From positions 1-62,396 of the forward strand of contig NZ_JAXEXL010000018.1 in NCBI RefSeq assembly GCF_034113385.1: a stretch of DNA of 62,396 bases, given 5' to 3'. The stretch comes from Atopobium sp034113385. Lineage in GTDB: Bacteria > Actinomycetota > Coriobacteriia > Coriobacteriales > Atopobiaceae. The notes under the pieces were generated by a model that saw only the letters and a list, made by a program, of their open reading frames with translations, was not told the DNA's origin and did not search any database. Each line of letters starts with the position of its first letter. The first letter of the stretch is position 1. This document shows, in pieces, positions 14,412 through 23,572 of the stretch. The translations under genes were made by a program, and so were the position numbers.

Positions 14412-17255
14412 TTATTTATCGGATTTACGACGCCTTGCCAGGAAGAATAAGCCGCTGCCCGCCAAAATTGCAGCAATCAGAGCAATGATGACATTATGAA
14501 TAGTGTCATTATTCTCAGTCTTTGCAACGCTATTGGTGCTGTTTGCCTGAGAGCTGGTTTGGGGCTTATTGGTATCCTTCTTCTCAGAAGGCTTGGAAGC
14601 GCTCTTGTCCTGAACAGAAGGAGTGGCTGCTTCTGGAGCTGCAGGTGCTGTAGGAGCTGTAGGAGCTGTAGGAGCTGCAGAAGCCGCGCTATTGGACGGC
14701 ATACCAGTGTTACTTGCTTGGGCTACGCCATAACGTGCCATATGCTTAGGAACCTTTACGGCAGCCTTCTTTGTAGCCGTACGAGAAGGACTTGAAGCTG
14801 CAGGTTTAGTAGCAGTAGTGCCATTCTTGATAGTCGTACTTGGCTTGGAAGGTGTAACGGGAGGTTTAGGCATCAAGCGGTTAACCTGATCTTGCGCCCA
14901 AGCCTGATCTGCTAACACCTCTACAAGATAACGTCGTGCCTCATCAAACAAAATTGTCGCATCAGCAAGCTCAGTCTGAGCAACTTTGTGCTCATGCTTA
15001 GCAGCATCAGCCTTAAGGCGATTCATGCGCAGCGTCTTAACAAGGTTATTGATATTTTCAAACGCCGTGGGATTGTCCCCGTCTGTGCTCTTTGCAGTAT
15101 TCCAATCCAATGATGCAACACGAGCTACCGCAGCTTTTGCAGCTTTGACCTGCTCGCCTACTGCAGCTTGCTGCTTGTTAGCGTCCTCAAGTGCAGACTG
15201 TTTCTTAGTAAGCTCCGCACTTGCAGCCGCAAGCTTCTTTACAGCTTCTTCTACCTGAGCAGAGGCCTTTGCAAGACGATTATTAGCAGAAGCCAGCTCA
15301 TCACGCTGCTTGGCAAGAGCAGTAAGCTCGGCCTGCAAGCTCTTCTTCGCAGCATCCAAATCAGAAGCCGCCTTTTCAGCGCTCTTAGCAGCCTGGGTGT
15401 ACTTATCATCATCCTTTATTGCCGCTTCACACTGAGCTGACAGCTCATCACGCTGCTTTTTAAGCTGCTGTATTTCAACCACATGACGCTCATACTCCTT
15501 AAGAGCATTGTCGTATTCCTTCTGAAGCTCTTGCACCGCATTGTCAGCAGCGCCAAGCTTCTTCTGAGCCTCATCACGCTGAGCAAGAGCAACCTTAAGC
15601 TGCTGGTCTGCCTTCTGCTGGTTTGCACGATCCTGCTTCACGAAGCCTTCTTGCTTGGCAAGATCTTGCTGAGCATTCTCATGGTTCTGAACAGCCTTCT
15701 TGAGCTGATCGCGAAGCTGAGAAAGATTCTCTTGTGCAGCCTTAAGTTGGGCTTGTTGCTTATCCATACGAGACTGTAAAGAATTACAACTCTTAGCTGC
15801 AGACTCTTCTTGCTTAGTAAGATTGGCAACTTCTTCGTTTGTAGTACGAGCAAGGTTGTCATATTCAGTCACTTTATTCCGAGCGAGTGACTTTTCAGAC
15901 TCCTTGGTCTTAATTTGTGTATTAACCTCGGCAATCTGCTGATCAAGCTTCTTAATTGCTTCCTTAGTCTCACTGGTTCCAGCATTAGCGCTCTTCTTGA
16001 GCTCATCACGCTGTTTGGTCAAAGCATCGCGCTTAGCCCACAAATCTTGAAGATCACGATCTGCCGTTGAAGCTTTTGCCTGTGCTTGTACAAGCTTCTT
16101 TTTAGCGTCCTCATGCCTTTGCTGAGCATCTTGCAAAGAAGCCTGAAGATTTGCCCAACGCTCATCTGCTCCCACAAGCCCATCGCGCAGCTGCTCGATT
16201 GCTTCCTGTGCTTTTGCAATCTCTGCCTCTTGGTTCTTAACCTGCTGAGTAGCCTGCTCAAGCTCCGTTTTGCGCTTGTCGGCCATTGCTTTTGAATCGC
16301 CCAGCACCCATTCACTTTGATCAAGCTTTTGCTTTGCCTGTGCAAGCTCTGCCTCACGCTGTTGAACAAGCTTCTTTGCCTCATCAAGCTGCTTTTGAAC
16401 CTCTGGATTTTGCTGAGATCCTGCCTTTGCCTTTGCCTCGTCTAAAAGCTTTTTCAGTCGTTCGGCAGAATCCTTTGCCTCATTGCCTGCCGTTTCAGCG
16501 GATTGTAATTTACTAGTAGCCTCTGCAAGATCATCCTGCTTTTGCAGGCGTGTTAAACGTGCTTGGTTGGCAGCTTTTTGAGTAGCGTAGCGTTGAGTTA
16601 CCGCAGCCTGATGCTCTTGCGTTTTCTTCGCAAGCTCTTGTTCCTTAGTGGCAATTTGTGCCTTCAAGTCATCAAGCTTCTGAGTGCCCGCTGGATTATC
16701 TTTCTGAGCAGCCGCTAATTCCTTGTCTGCCTTCTGCTTTTCTTGCTGAGCCTGCTGTTGTTGCTTCTGGGCCTGAGTAAGCTGTGTGTGTGCGTCTTCT
16801 ACAGCCTTCTTGCTTTTTCCCGCAGCTGCACTAGATTCAGAAAACTGCTTGTTGGCAGCATCCTTGAGCTCCTTAACAGCTGCTTCACCGGCTTTGTCAG
16901 CAGAATCAACAGCTTTGTCAGCAGAATCAGCCTTTGCTGCTTTGGCTTTCGCTTCAGCAACAGCACTATTATAGATACGCTGAGCACCCTTTACGCCTGC
17001 TTGTGCAGCAGCGCTAAAATCTTTTGCCTCATCCAAAGTAGCTTGAGCCTCTGCCAAATTCTTAGCAGGCACGCGATTAATACGTGTTTTAGGGGCATCA
17101 GAATCAGTTACGGAGGCAACAGTCGAAGTTGGTACCGTAGAAGCAACCGTAGTATCGCCCTGTGCAAAAGCACCAGTTGGCAAGGACGATAGTACCGTAA
17201 TTGCGCTTGTTGCAACGGCAACTACCTGCGTAGACTTCTTCATTTTCTTACTCAA
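14412..17255 (-). CDS. Large coiled-coil surface protein with C-terminal membrane anchor
   Basis: 947 aa from the TTG at 17255 (MSKKMKKSTQ...), which is better spaced from AAGGATGG than the ATG at 17243. A signal peptide (VVAVATSAITVLSS...AFAQG) leads into about 700 residues of Ala/Lys/Glu/Gln heptad-rich coiled coil. Then come a short globular stretch, a Pro/Thr/Ser/Ala wall-spanning tail with APT repeated three times, one transmembrane helix (VIIALIAAILAGSGLFFLA) and RRRKSDK. The order is that of a Gram-positive fibrillar adhesin, but no LPXTG motif precedes the helix, so it is probably held by the helix or a variant signal. Role in adhesion is inferred only. It has its own terminator and a long AT-rich upstream region. 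Confidence 0.8.
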   Translation of the reverse strand: MSKKMKKSTQVVAVATSAITVLSSLPTGAFAQGDTTVASTVPTSTVASVTDSDAPKTRINRVPAKNLAEAQATLDEAKDFSAAAQAGVKGAQRIYNSAVAEAKAKAAKADSADKAVDSADKAGEAAVKELKDAANKQFSESSAAAGKSKKAVEDAHTQLTQAQKQQQQAQQEKQKADKELAAAQKDNPAGTQKLDDLKAQIATKEQELAKKTQEHQAAVTQRYATQKAANQARLTRLQKQDDLAEATSKLQSAETAGNEAKDSAERLKKLLDEAKAKAGSQQNPEVQKQLDEAKKLVQQREAELAQAKQKLDQSEWVLGDSKAMADKRKTELEQATQQVKNQEAEIAKAQEAIEQLRDGLVGADERWANLQASLQDAQQRHEDAKKKLVQAQAKASTADRDLQDLWAKRDALTKQRDELKKSANAGTSETKEAIKKLDQQIAEVNTQIKTKESEKSLARNKVTEYDNLARTTNEEVANLTKQEESAAKSCNSLQSRMDKQQAQLKAAQENLSQLRDQLKKAVQNHENAQQDLAKQEGFVKQDRANQQKADQQLKVALAQRDEAQKKLGAADNAVQELQKEYDNALKEYERHVVEIQQLKKQRDELSAQCEAAIKDDDKYTQAAKSAEKAASDLDAAKKSLQAELTALAKQRDELASANNRLAKASAQVEEAVKKLAAASAELTKKQSALEDANKQQAAVGEQVKAAKAAVARVASLDWNTAKSTDGDNPTAFENINNLVKTLRMNRLKADAAKHEHKVAQTELADATILFDEARRYLVEVLADQAWAQDQVNRLMPKPPVTPSKPSTTIKNGTTATKPAASSPSRTATKKAAVKVPKHMARYGVAQASNTGMPSNSAASAAPTAPTAPTAPAAPEAATPSVQDKSASKPSEKKDTNKPQTSSQANSTNSVAKTENNDTIHNVIIALIAAILAGSGLFFLARRRKSDK

Positions 17256-17793
17256 GATCAATCCATCCTTACATCTCATGCATCATATACGTTATTGCAT
17301 ATTTCTTCGTATCGCTTGCCCTGATTCGAATTATTTTCTAATTCAAGTCAAAAACAGTCTATAGAGGATAACATGTAACGTTGTTACTGGTATATAAGTT
17401 TGATTATTTTTTGAGTACATACACTAGAACTACAAAAAATTGAACTTATGAAGATTATATACACTACCTTTTGATTGCGTTTATATGTATTTTTTTCTTA
17501 TGAACAATAGTTTTATCTTTGTTTTCCTGTGTGATATACCACTATTACAAGTAACAGTGGTATTTTGCAGTACAAAACGGTACACGTTCGTCCAAATTGT
17601 CAGCTAGATAAAACAAAGTCACTTACACGACTTATAAAAATGCCGAGAAAATCTTCTCGGCATTGCGTTTCTATATTGTATAAAGCTCTGTTAGTTAAAA
17701 CTGTAATAACAAAACTACACTAGTACTGATTTGCAAAAACTGATGTGCAAAACAAGCACATGCAGTACGTCCTCGTTCAAAAAGCAAGCTCCC
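17256..17793. other. AT-rich intergenic region with hairpins
   Basis: No gene is supported here. It holds the promoter side of the surface protein gene (a perfect GTAACgttGTTAC dyad at 17375-17387 lies about 120 bp before the start), a hairpin ATACCACT/AGTGGTAT at 17536-17563 followed by TTTTG on the plus side, and the terminator at 17634-17664. Base composition is clearly more A/T-rich than the coding DNA on either side. Confidence 0.5.
17634..17664 (-). terminator. Terminator of the zinc-ribbon membrane protein gene
   Basis: Stem AATGCCGAGAA/TTCTCGGCATT with a 4-nt loop; on the minus strand it is followed by TTTTTATAAG. Confidence 0.85.
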
Positions 17794-18225
17794 CTATTGG
17801 ATACGTGTACGGCAGTAAGGACATACCTTCCAATCCGCATTAAGAGGACGGTGACAGGTAGGACATACGTTGCGTACCTGCGTATTGCAGATAGGACACA
17901 CAATAAAATCGCGGTCAATAGGCGTACCACACTTAGGGCAAATACCATAGTGAGAAAGCTGGTGCTCGCGCAGAGCAATATCAAGATCCTGCTCTTCTCG
18001 GTCTACTAAATAGCTACTTGGGCGCAAAATTACATAAGCAAGTAAGCCCACAATGGGAATGACTGAGATAATGGCCCATAGCCACCAGGGTTCCGCACCA
18101 CGGCGCTGTGCATCGCGAATAACATACACAATCGACAAAACATACAGCATAACAACGCACGCGAGCATCAGATAAATGACCATGCGTACTTCAGGTGTAA
18201 TAAGCTGATTGATAAGGTCAGACAT
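17794..18225 (-). CDS. Membrane protein with two zinc-ribbon domains
   Basis: 143 aa. Residues about 14-36 and 47-68 form two transmembrane helices with the RGAEPWWLWAIISVIPIVGL pattern of the PLDc_N-type hairpin. The C-terminal third has two tandem zinc ribbons: CPKCG...CPIC and CPTCH...CPYC, giving eight cysteines for two zinc ions on a cytoplasmic or outer face. The ATG follows AAAGGAG. It lies 84 bp after folC on the same strand and may be read with the folate operon. Such proteins are often of unknown function; a scaffold or sensor role is possible. It has its own terminator. Confidence 0.8.
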   Translation of the reverse strand: MSDLINQLITPEVRMVIYLMLACVVMLYVLSIVYVIRDAQRRGAEPWWLWAIISVIPIVGLLAYVILRPSSYLVDREEQDLDIALREHQLSHYGICPKCGTPIDRDFIVCPICNTQVRNVCPTCHRPLNADWKVCPYCRTRIQ

Positions 18226-18309
18226 GTGGAAGTGCTCCTTTATTGTACGGTTTCAAACGCGCGTGCGCGCTCCTCAAAGATTCTAGCAGAGATTACTCTA
18301 CAAACACTT

Positions 18310-19725
18310 CTATCGCAGGATTCTAACAACTTCACCTACCAAGGTAATGGAACCACATGCTATCCATGTAGTATCCTTCAACGCTTCTACGGCTTGCTCT
18401 ACCGTAGAGAAGACCTGTGCAGGAGCATGTCCTGCCTGCTCAAAGAGCTGTGCAAGTTCAGCGGCAGGCAGCGCACGTGGCGAATGTGTTTGTGTAACGC
18501 AAATCTGTGGAAACTCTGTAGCCAACAAACTTACTATGCCCTCCACATCCTTATCAGCAAGAACTGCACACAAAAGCTGTGGACGATCTTCTCTCTTTGG
18601 TGCAATGGCGCGCACAGCCGTCAAAAACGTTTGGACTGACTGCGGATTGTGACAGGCATCCACAAGTATAGGTGGATAGGAACGCACTAAATCAAAGCGC
18701 CCTGGCGTGGGACACTGTACAATACTTCGTTCTGCGGTGGATTCATCCAGCGCATGACCCAAAAACAGCTCTGCCAGTACAACAGCACAGGCATAATTTG
18801 CTGCCTGATAACTCGGTTTAAGAGCACCTAAACTACTATATGTTGCACAAGGTGTGGTTACACGTGCAAGCACGGTGTCGCCAATTTTATTGGGATAGTG
18901 CGTAATGTCATACGTAGCTTCAGCCAACGGAAGATCACTATGAGTCCGCAGCTGGCCCGGATTCATTTCCCCTTCTGCATCCTTAGGCTTAGCAGGACGC
19001 AATAAGACGGGCCTGACACCGGCATCTGTGCACTGATGTAAAAAGATGTCTTCTACAGAAGCTGGTGTTGCTGTACCCACGCCTAAAACACAGGTTCTAC
19101 CAGGTTTGATGATGGCAGCTTTTTCCTTTGCAATAGCCTCTACTGTGCTTCCTAAAATGCGGGTATGATCAAGACCCACACCAGTAATAGCAACAGAGTC
19201 AATGGACTTAACAGCACTGGTTGCATCCCAGCGGCCACCCATACCACATTCTAATACGGCAACCTCCACGCCCTTCTCGGCATACAAAACACATGCAGCA
19301 ACGGTAAGCGTGTCAAACTCTGTAATATCATAGGGGCGCACATGAGCAGCTCGGCGACGTTCATTCACACGACGACCTGCCTCTGCTGCAGCAGCAATAC
19401 CATGACCAAAATCTTGTGGGCTCACAGGCCTGCCATCAATTTCCATACGCTCGGTATACTGCACCAGTTCAGGAGACGTGTACAGCGCTGTTTTATAACC
19501 TTCACCACGCAACAATGCTGCGGTAAAGCGCGCGGTTGACGTCTTGCCATTAGTGCCTGCAATCTGCACGGACCTAAAAGCAAGATCAGGATTGGCCAAT
19601 TCTGCAAGCATGTCCTGCACAGTTTCCAATAAGGGCTCAATACCAAAACGCAAGGCACTCTGGAGATGAGCGCACGCTTCGTCATAGGTAAAATCAGTTA
19701 CAGCAAATGGGAGCGAATAGCTCAT
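18310..19725 (-). CDS. folC: Folylpolyglutamate/dihydrofolate synthase
   Basis: Mur-ligase-fold enzyme that adds glutamate to dihydropteroate and/or tetrahydrofolate, keeping folates in the cell. 471 aa with the ATP-binding loop GTNGKTSTARFTAALLR (about residue 58), the folate-region TSPELVQYTERMEIDG, AVLECGMGGRWDATSAV, the metal-binding GVGLDHTRILGSTVEAIAKE, and the DACHNPQSVQTFL segment of the C-terminal domain. It is the last folate gene of the operon, four bases after folE. FolC here could serve both synthase steps, since no second copy is in the window. Confidence 0.95.
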   Translation of the reverse strand: MSYSLPFAVTDFTYDEACAHLQSALRFGIEPLLETVQDMLAELANPDLAFRSVQIAGTNGKTSTARFTAALLRGEGYKTALYTSPELVQYTERMEIDGRPVSPQDFGHGIAAAAEAGRRVNERRRAAHVRPYDITEFDTLTVAACVLYAEKGVEVAVLECGMGGRWDATSAVKSIDSVAITGVGLDHTRILGSTVEAIAKEKAAIIKPGRTCVLGVGTATPASVEDIFLHQCTDAGVRPVLLRPAKPKDAEGEMNPGQLRTHSDLPLAEATYDITHYPNKIGDTVLARVTTPCATYSSLGALKPSYQAANYACAVVLAELFLGHALDESTAERSIVQCPTPGRFDLVRSYPPILVDACHNPQSVQTFLTAVRAIAPKREDRPQLLCAVLADKDVEGIVSLLATEFPQICVTQTHSPRALPAAELAQLFEQAGHAPAQVFSTVEQAVEALKDTTWIACGSITLVGEVVRILR

Positions 19726-19729
19726 GCAC

Positions 19730-20302
19730 CTATCCCCTTAGTCCCAAAAGACCCATGGCCTCTTCACGTGTTTTTGCATTGGTTTTAAAACAACCGCGCA
19801 CCGCAGACGTAACCGTCTCTGATCCAGCTGCACGAATGCCTCGCACCGTCATACAGGTATGCTCTGCCTGAAGCACCACTAACACTCCTAATGGATTAAG
19901 GGTATCCAACAGTGCATCTGCAATCTGAGCAGTCAAACGCTCTTGTACTTGCAAACGGTGGGAATATCCACTTACACAGCGCGCAATTTTGGACAAACCC
20001 GTAATGCGCCCTTCTCGTGGAATATACGCAACATGTGCGCACCCCACAAAGGGCAGCATATGATGCTCGCACATAGAAGAAAAAGGAATGTCACGTACAA
20101 TAACCATCTCTTGATTATCATGCTCGTGGAATTGTTTAAGCAAATGTTCTGCAGGGTTTTCTTCCATACCCCCAAAGAGCTCTTCATACGCACGCGCCAC
20201 GCGATCTGGCGTACCCGCAAGGCCTTCCCTATCTGGGTCTTCTCCAATTGCTAGCAGCAGCTCACGTACAGCAGCTTCTACACGGGGTTTATCTATAGCC
20301 AT
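19730..20302 (-). CDS. folE: GTP cyclohydrolase I
   Basis: First step of pterin synthesis: GTP to dihydroneopterin triphosphate. 190 aa from the ATG at 20302, preceded by AGAGGATG; the longer open frame upstream lies within folD and lacks homology. The zinc ligands are visible in SMCEHHMLPFVGCAHVAYIP and, later, LQAEHTCMTVRGIRAAG; the catalytic GLSKIARCV and RLQVQERLTAQIAD segments are intact. It starts 10 bp after folD and ends 4 bp before folC, so it is part of the tight folate operon. The other pterin genes (folB, folK, folP) are not in the window. Confidence 0.96.
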   Translation of the reverse strand: MAIDKPRVEAAVRELLLAIGEDPDREGLAGTPDRVARAYEELFGGMEENPAEHLLKQFHEHDNQEMVIVRDIPFSSMCEHHMLPFVGCAHVAYIPREGRITGLSKIARCVSGYSHRLQVQERLTAQIADALLDTLNPLGVLVVLQAEHTCMTVRGIRAAGSETVTSAVRGCFKTNAKTREEAMGLLGLRG

Positions 20303-20312
20303 ACAACATCCT

Positions 20313-21167
20313 CTAGGCAATGCTGCGCTCAGCAGCAGTAACAACATGGTCAATAAGCACGGCGGTGGTAAGCGAGCCAATACCACCTGGTACGGGGCTA
20401 ATCGCCTTTACTACAGGCTCTACGCTGGCAAAATCTACATCACCCACCAACGATTGAGTTGTTTCATCCCAGGTAATGCCTACATCTATAACCACTTGAT
20501 TGGGATTGGCACCAACTGCCGAGAAACTCTGTGGATGTCCTGTAGCAACTATGACGAGCTGCGCCGATGCACACAGCCGTTCTGCTTGGTGTGTTTTAGA
20601 ATGGCAAACCGTAGTTGTAGCATTGCGCGCCAACAGCAGCGCTGCCAAAGGACGGCCTACCACCAGTGAGCGCCCCATAACCACTGCATGGGTACCCTCT
20701 AGTGTAATCTCATAAAAGTCAAGCATACGAATAACGGCTTCTGCAGTGCATGGTGCAAAACCTCTTGGTTCATGCGCAAACACACCATAGAGTGAACCTT
20801 GCGTAATGCCATCAACATCTTTGTGAGGATTAAGAGCAGCACAAACCGCCACCTGATCAATTTGCTCTGGCATAGGACGAAATAACAGCACCCCATGAAT
20901 AGCGGGGTCTTGATTAGCCGCTTCCACAGCATCAAGCACATCGTGCGTCGTGCAATCCTGCGGCAACACGGTAGTTTGTACCTGAACGCAAGCTGCCTCC
21001 GCACGCTTAAGAATACCGCGCTCATAGGACAAATCATCCGGACGATTACCCACACGTACTAAGGCAAGCGTAGGCATTATTCCTTCTTGAACCAATGCCG
21101 CCACACGAGAAGCGCTTTGTTCTTGCATCTGTTTTGCGACAGGTGCGCCGCGTAATAGTTGTGTCAT
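20313..21167 (-). CDS. folD: Methylene-THF dehydrogenase, probably without cyclohydrolase activity
   Basis: 284-aa FolD family protein that interconverts methylene- and methenyl-THF with NAD(P). The fold is clear: PHKDVDGI with the conserved Asp, the Rossmann segment VVMGRSLVVGRPLAALLL, and VIDVGI and SPVPGGIGSLTTAVL near the end. Two residues used for the cyclohydrolase step in E. coli are changed. The Y...K pair reads SYERGILK, placing Ile52 where Lys54 should be, and the VQLPLP motif is LFRPMP, placing Phe96 at Gln98. Human and E. coli work ties those positions to methenyl-THF hydrolysis. A dedicated cyclohydrolase (fchA) is the next gene upstream, so the two steps appear to be split between proteins. 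Confidence 0.93.
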   Translation of the reverse strand: MTQLLRGAPVAKQMQEQSASRVAALVQEGIMPTLALVRVGNRPDDLSYERGILKRAEAACVQVQTTVLPQDCTTHDVLDAVEAANQDPAIHGVLLFRPMPEQIDQVAVCAALNPHKDVDGITQGSLYGVFAHEPRGFAPCTAEAVIRMLDFYEITLEGTHAVVMGRSLVVGRPLAALLLARNATTTVCHSKTHQAERLCASAQLVIVATGHPQSFSAVGANPNQVVIDVGITWDETTQSLVGDVDFASVEPVVKAISPVPGGIGSLTTAVLIDHVVTAAERSIA

Positions 21168-21191
21168 ATCAGTATCTTCTTTGTATTTATC

Positions 21192-21827
21192 TTAGCGTGA
21201 ACGAGGAGTACGTATTTGCGAACACACCTGAGTTGCTAAGGCATGCGCACGAGGTAACCAATGATCTAAAATCTCGTCACATTCAGACTCAATGTGCTCA
21301 CGCTGCACGTCATCTGCAAGGCAGCTCGTATTAACAAAGACATTGAGCGCTGCTGCTTGTAAGGCAGCTTCACACAACAAAGCACCTGTTCCCACATCAG
21401 ACAAAAGCAACTGAGAGCAGATACCACACACTTCTTCTAATACCACAATGGTTTGAACAAGCTCTCGCATCATAGCCTGAGGCGCTCTTGTGGCATTAAG
21501 CGTTGCTTGTTGTATGTGAGCAGCACGTGTGGAATCAGACTTGGGTAACGCCCATACCTGTGCGAGCGCCTCTACAGCTTGGGCATCACAATCCACCTGC
21601 CGCATAAGATCCGTCGCCTGGTTTTCTAATTGTTCAATAAGCTCACCCAAACGACTGTTATGCTGAGAAAAAGCAGGTTTACCTTTAGTGAACGATGCAG
21701 CCATACAGCCCAACGAGGCCCCAAGAGCACCAACTAATGCCGTGACCGAACCCCCACCAGGAATAGACTGCTTTGAACCTACCGCACGAACATAGTCTGT
21801 GCAGCGCAAATCTGTAACACGTGTCAT
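21192..21827 (-). CDS. fchA: Methenyl-tetrahydrofolate cyclohydrolase
   Basis: 211-aa member of the FTCD_C/FchA family, which hydrolyses 5,10-methenyl-THF to 10-formyl-THF (or acts as the cyclodeaminase). The glycine-rich entry IPGGGSVTALVGALGASLG (about residues 22-40) and the acidic helix MRQVDCDAQAVEAL match the family; the all-helical length is normal. The ATG at 21827 has GGAGGATAA eleven bases upstream, with a TTG one codon earlier as an alternative. Its place between fhs and folD, together with the altered FolD, argues for cyclohydrolase rather than formimino-THF deaminase activity; no histidine-degradation gene is nearby. Confidence 0.88.
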   Translation of the reverse strand: MTRVTDLRCTDYVRAVGSKQSIPGGGSVTALVGALGASLGCMAASFTKGKPAFSQHNSRLGELIEQLENQATDLMRQVDCDAQAVEALAQVWALPKSDSTRAAHIQQATLNATRAPQAMMRELVQTIVVLEEVCGICSQLLLSDVGTGALLCEAALQAAALNVFVNTSCLADDVQREHIESECDEILDHWLPRAHALATQVCSQIRTPRSR

Positions 21828-21860
21828 CAAAAAATTATCCTCCAGCACCTACGTGCAAGT

Positions 21861-23528
21861 TTAGAACAAACCTACAATCTTGCCATCTTTGGTTACATCA
21901 ATCTTCTCGGCAGAAGGAATCTTAGGCAAGCCAGGCATGGTCATAATATCGCCTGTAAGTGCCACAATAAAGCCTGCACCAGCAGAAACTCGCAGGTTAC
22001 GTACGGTAATACGGAAATGAGTGGGTGCACCCAACTTGGTTTGATCATCCGAGAAAGAATACTGTGTTTTAGCAACACACAAAGGCAGATTACCAAAACC
22101 CTGCTCTTCTAGCTGCTTGAGTTGCTTAGTAGCGGCAGGAGTAAAATCTACGCCATCTGCATGGTAAATCTTCGTAGCAATATCAGTAAGCTTTTGCTCA
22201 ATACTGTCTTGTGTGTCATAGGCATACTGCAACTGGCTAGGCTCATTACAAAGGCGGACCACCTCTTTTGCTAGATTCAAACCACCTTCAGAACCTTTAG
22301 CCCACACCTCAGAAAGAGCCACCTGCACGCCGAGCTCATTGCACTTTTGCTCCACCAATGCCAGCTCTGACGGCGTATCCGTAGGAAATGCATTGATGGC
22401 AACCACCACAGGCAAGCCATATACCTCACGGATGTTTTGAGCATGACGCAAGAGGTTAGGCATACCAGCCTCAAGCGCAGCAAGATTTTCTTGCGTAAGT
22501 TCTGCCTTGGCAACACCGCCATTGTATTTAAGCGCACGCACCGTTGCCACTAACACAACGGCAGATGGAGCAATACCCGCAGCGCGGCACTTAATATCCA
22601 AGAACTTCTCGGCACCTAAGTCTGCACCAAAGCCAGCTTCCGTTACCACATAATCCGCAAGCTTAAGAGCCGTCGTAGTTGCTTCCACCGAGTTACAACC
22701 ATGAGCAATATTGGCAAAAGGCCCACCATGAACAAACGCAGGATTATTTTCCAGCGTTTGAACCAAATTGGGTTTAAAAGCATCCTTAAGCAGCGCTGTC
22801 ATAGCACCTTGAGCGTTGATGTCTGCCACGGTAACAGGCTGGCGATCGTAGGTATAGGCAATAACCATGCGTGCCAAACGTGCTTTAAGGTCCAACAAAT
22901 CTGTTGCCAAGCAGAAGCACGCCATAACCTCAGACGCAACGGTAATATCAAAACCATCTTGGCGAGGCATACCATCCGCAATGCCACCAAGACCATCCAC
23001 TACGTTGCGCAGCTGACGGTCGTTCATATCCACGCAGCGCTTCCAAACCACACGACGAGGATCAATACCTAAAGTGTTGCCCTGTTTAATATGGTTATCA
23101 AGCATGGCTGCACACAAGTTATTAGCTGCGCCAATAGCATGAAAGTCACCCGTAAAGTGCAGATTAATATCTTCCATTGGAACAACCTGGGCATATCCGC
23201 CACCCGCAGCACCACCCTTAATGCCAAACACGGGCCCCAATGAAGGCTCACGCAAGCACAACAAGGTATGGTGACCAAGCTTGTTCATTGCATCCGCCAA
23301 GCCGACGGAAGTCGTAGTTTTCCCCTCGCCAGCAGGAGTGGGGTTAATGGCGGTAACCAGTATGAGTTTGCCCTTCTGGGGTTTATCGGCAAGTGAGTGA
23401 ATATCCACCTTGGCCTTGGTATATCCGTAAGGCTCCAGCATCTGCTCGGTCAAGCCAGCTTTCTTGGCTACTTCAAAAATAGGCAATAACTGCGCTTCTT
23501 GAGCAATCTCAATATCGGTCTTAGCCAT
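21861..23528 (-). CDS. fhs: Formate--tetrahydrofolate ligase
   Basis: Makes 10-formyl-THF from formate, THF and ATP, the entry of formate into one-carbon metabolism. 555 aa from the ATG at 23528 (AAGGAAGG just before it). The family marks are the P-loop-like TPAGEGKTTTSVGLADA near residue 60, REPSLGPVFGIKGGAAGGGY, the folate-region HGGPFANIAHGCNSV, VTEAGFGADLGAEKF and the C-terminal LTGDIMTMPGLPK. Its product can be used for purines and fMet-tRNA, or flow through FchA and FolD towards methylene-THF. No other Wood-Ljungdahl genes are seen, so assimilation rather than acetogenesis is inferred. Confidence 0.97.
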   Translation of the reverse strand: MAKTDIEIAQEAQLLPIFEVAKKAGLTEQMLEPYGYTKAKVDIHSLADKPQKGKLILVTAINPTPAGEGKTTTSVGLADAMNKLGHHTLLCLREPSLGPVFGIKGGAAGGGYAQVVPMEDINLHFTGDFHAIGAANNLCAAMLDNHIKQGNTLGIDPRRVVWKRCVDMNDRQLRNVVDGLGGIADGMPRQDGFDITVASEVMACFCLATDLLDLKARLARMVIAYTYDRQPVTVADINAQGAMTALLKDAFKPNLVQTLENNPAFVHGGPFANIAHGCNSVEATTTALKLADYVVTEAGFGADLGAEKFLDIKCRAAGIAPSAVVLVATVRALKYNGGVAKAELTQENLAALEAGMPNLLRHAQNIREVYGLPVVVAINAFPTDTPSELALVEQKCNELGVQVALSEVWAKGSEGGLNLAKEVVRLCNEPSQLQYAYDTQDSIEQKLTDIATKIYHADGVDFTPAATKQLKQLEEQGFGNLPLCVAKTQYSFSDDQTKLGAPTHFRITVRNLRVSAGAGFIVALTGDIMTMPGLPKIPSAEKIDVTKDGKIVGLF

Positions 23529-23572
23529 GGCAAACCTTCCTTGGTGCTTTTGGACAAACGTGGACAAAAAAC

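Noticed and set aside
14640..14680. Tandem 9-bp GGAGCTGTA repeats as a minisatellite
   Set aside because: They encode the APT triplets of the surface-protein tail; only about three copies, so noted as part of the gene.
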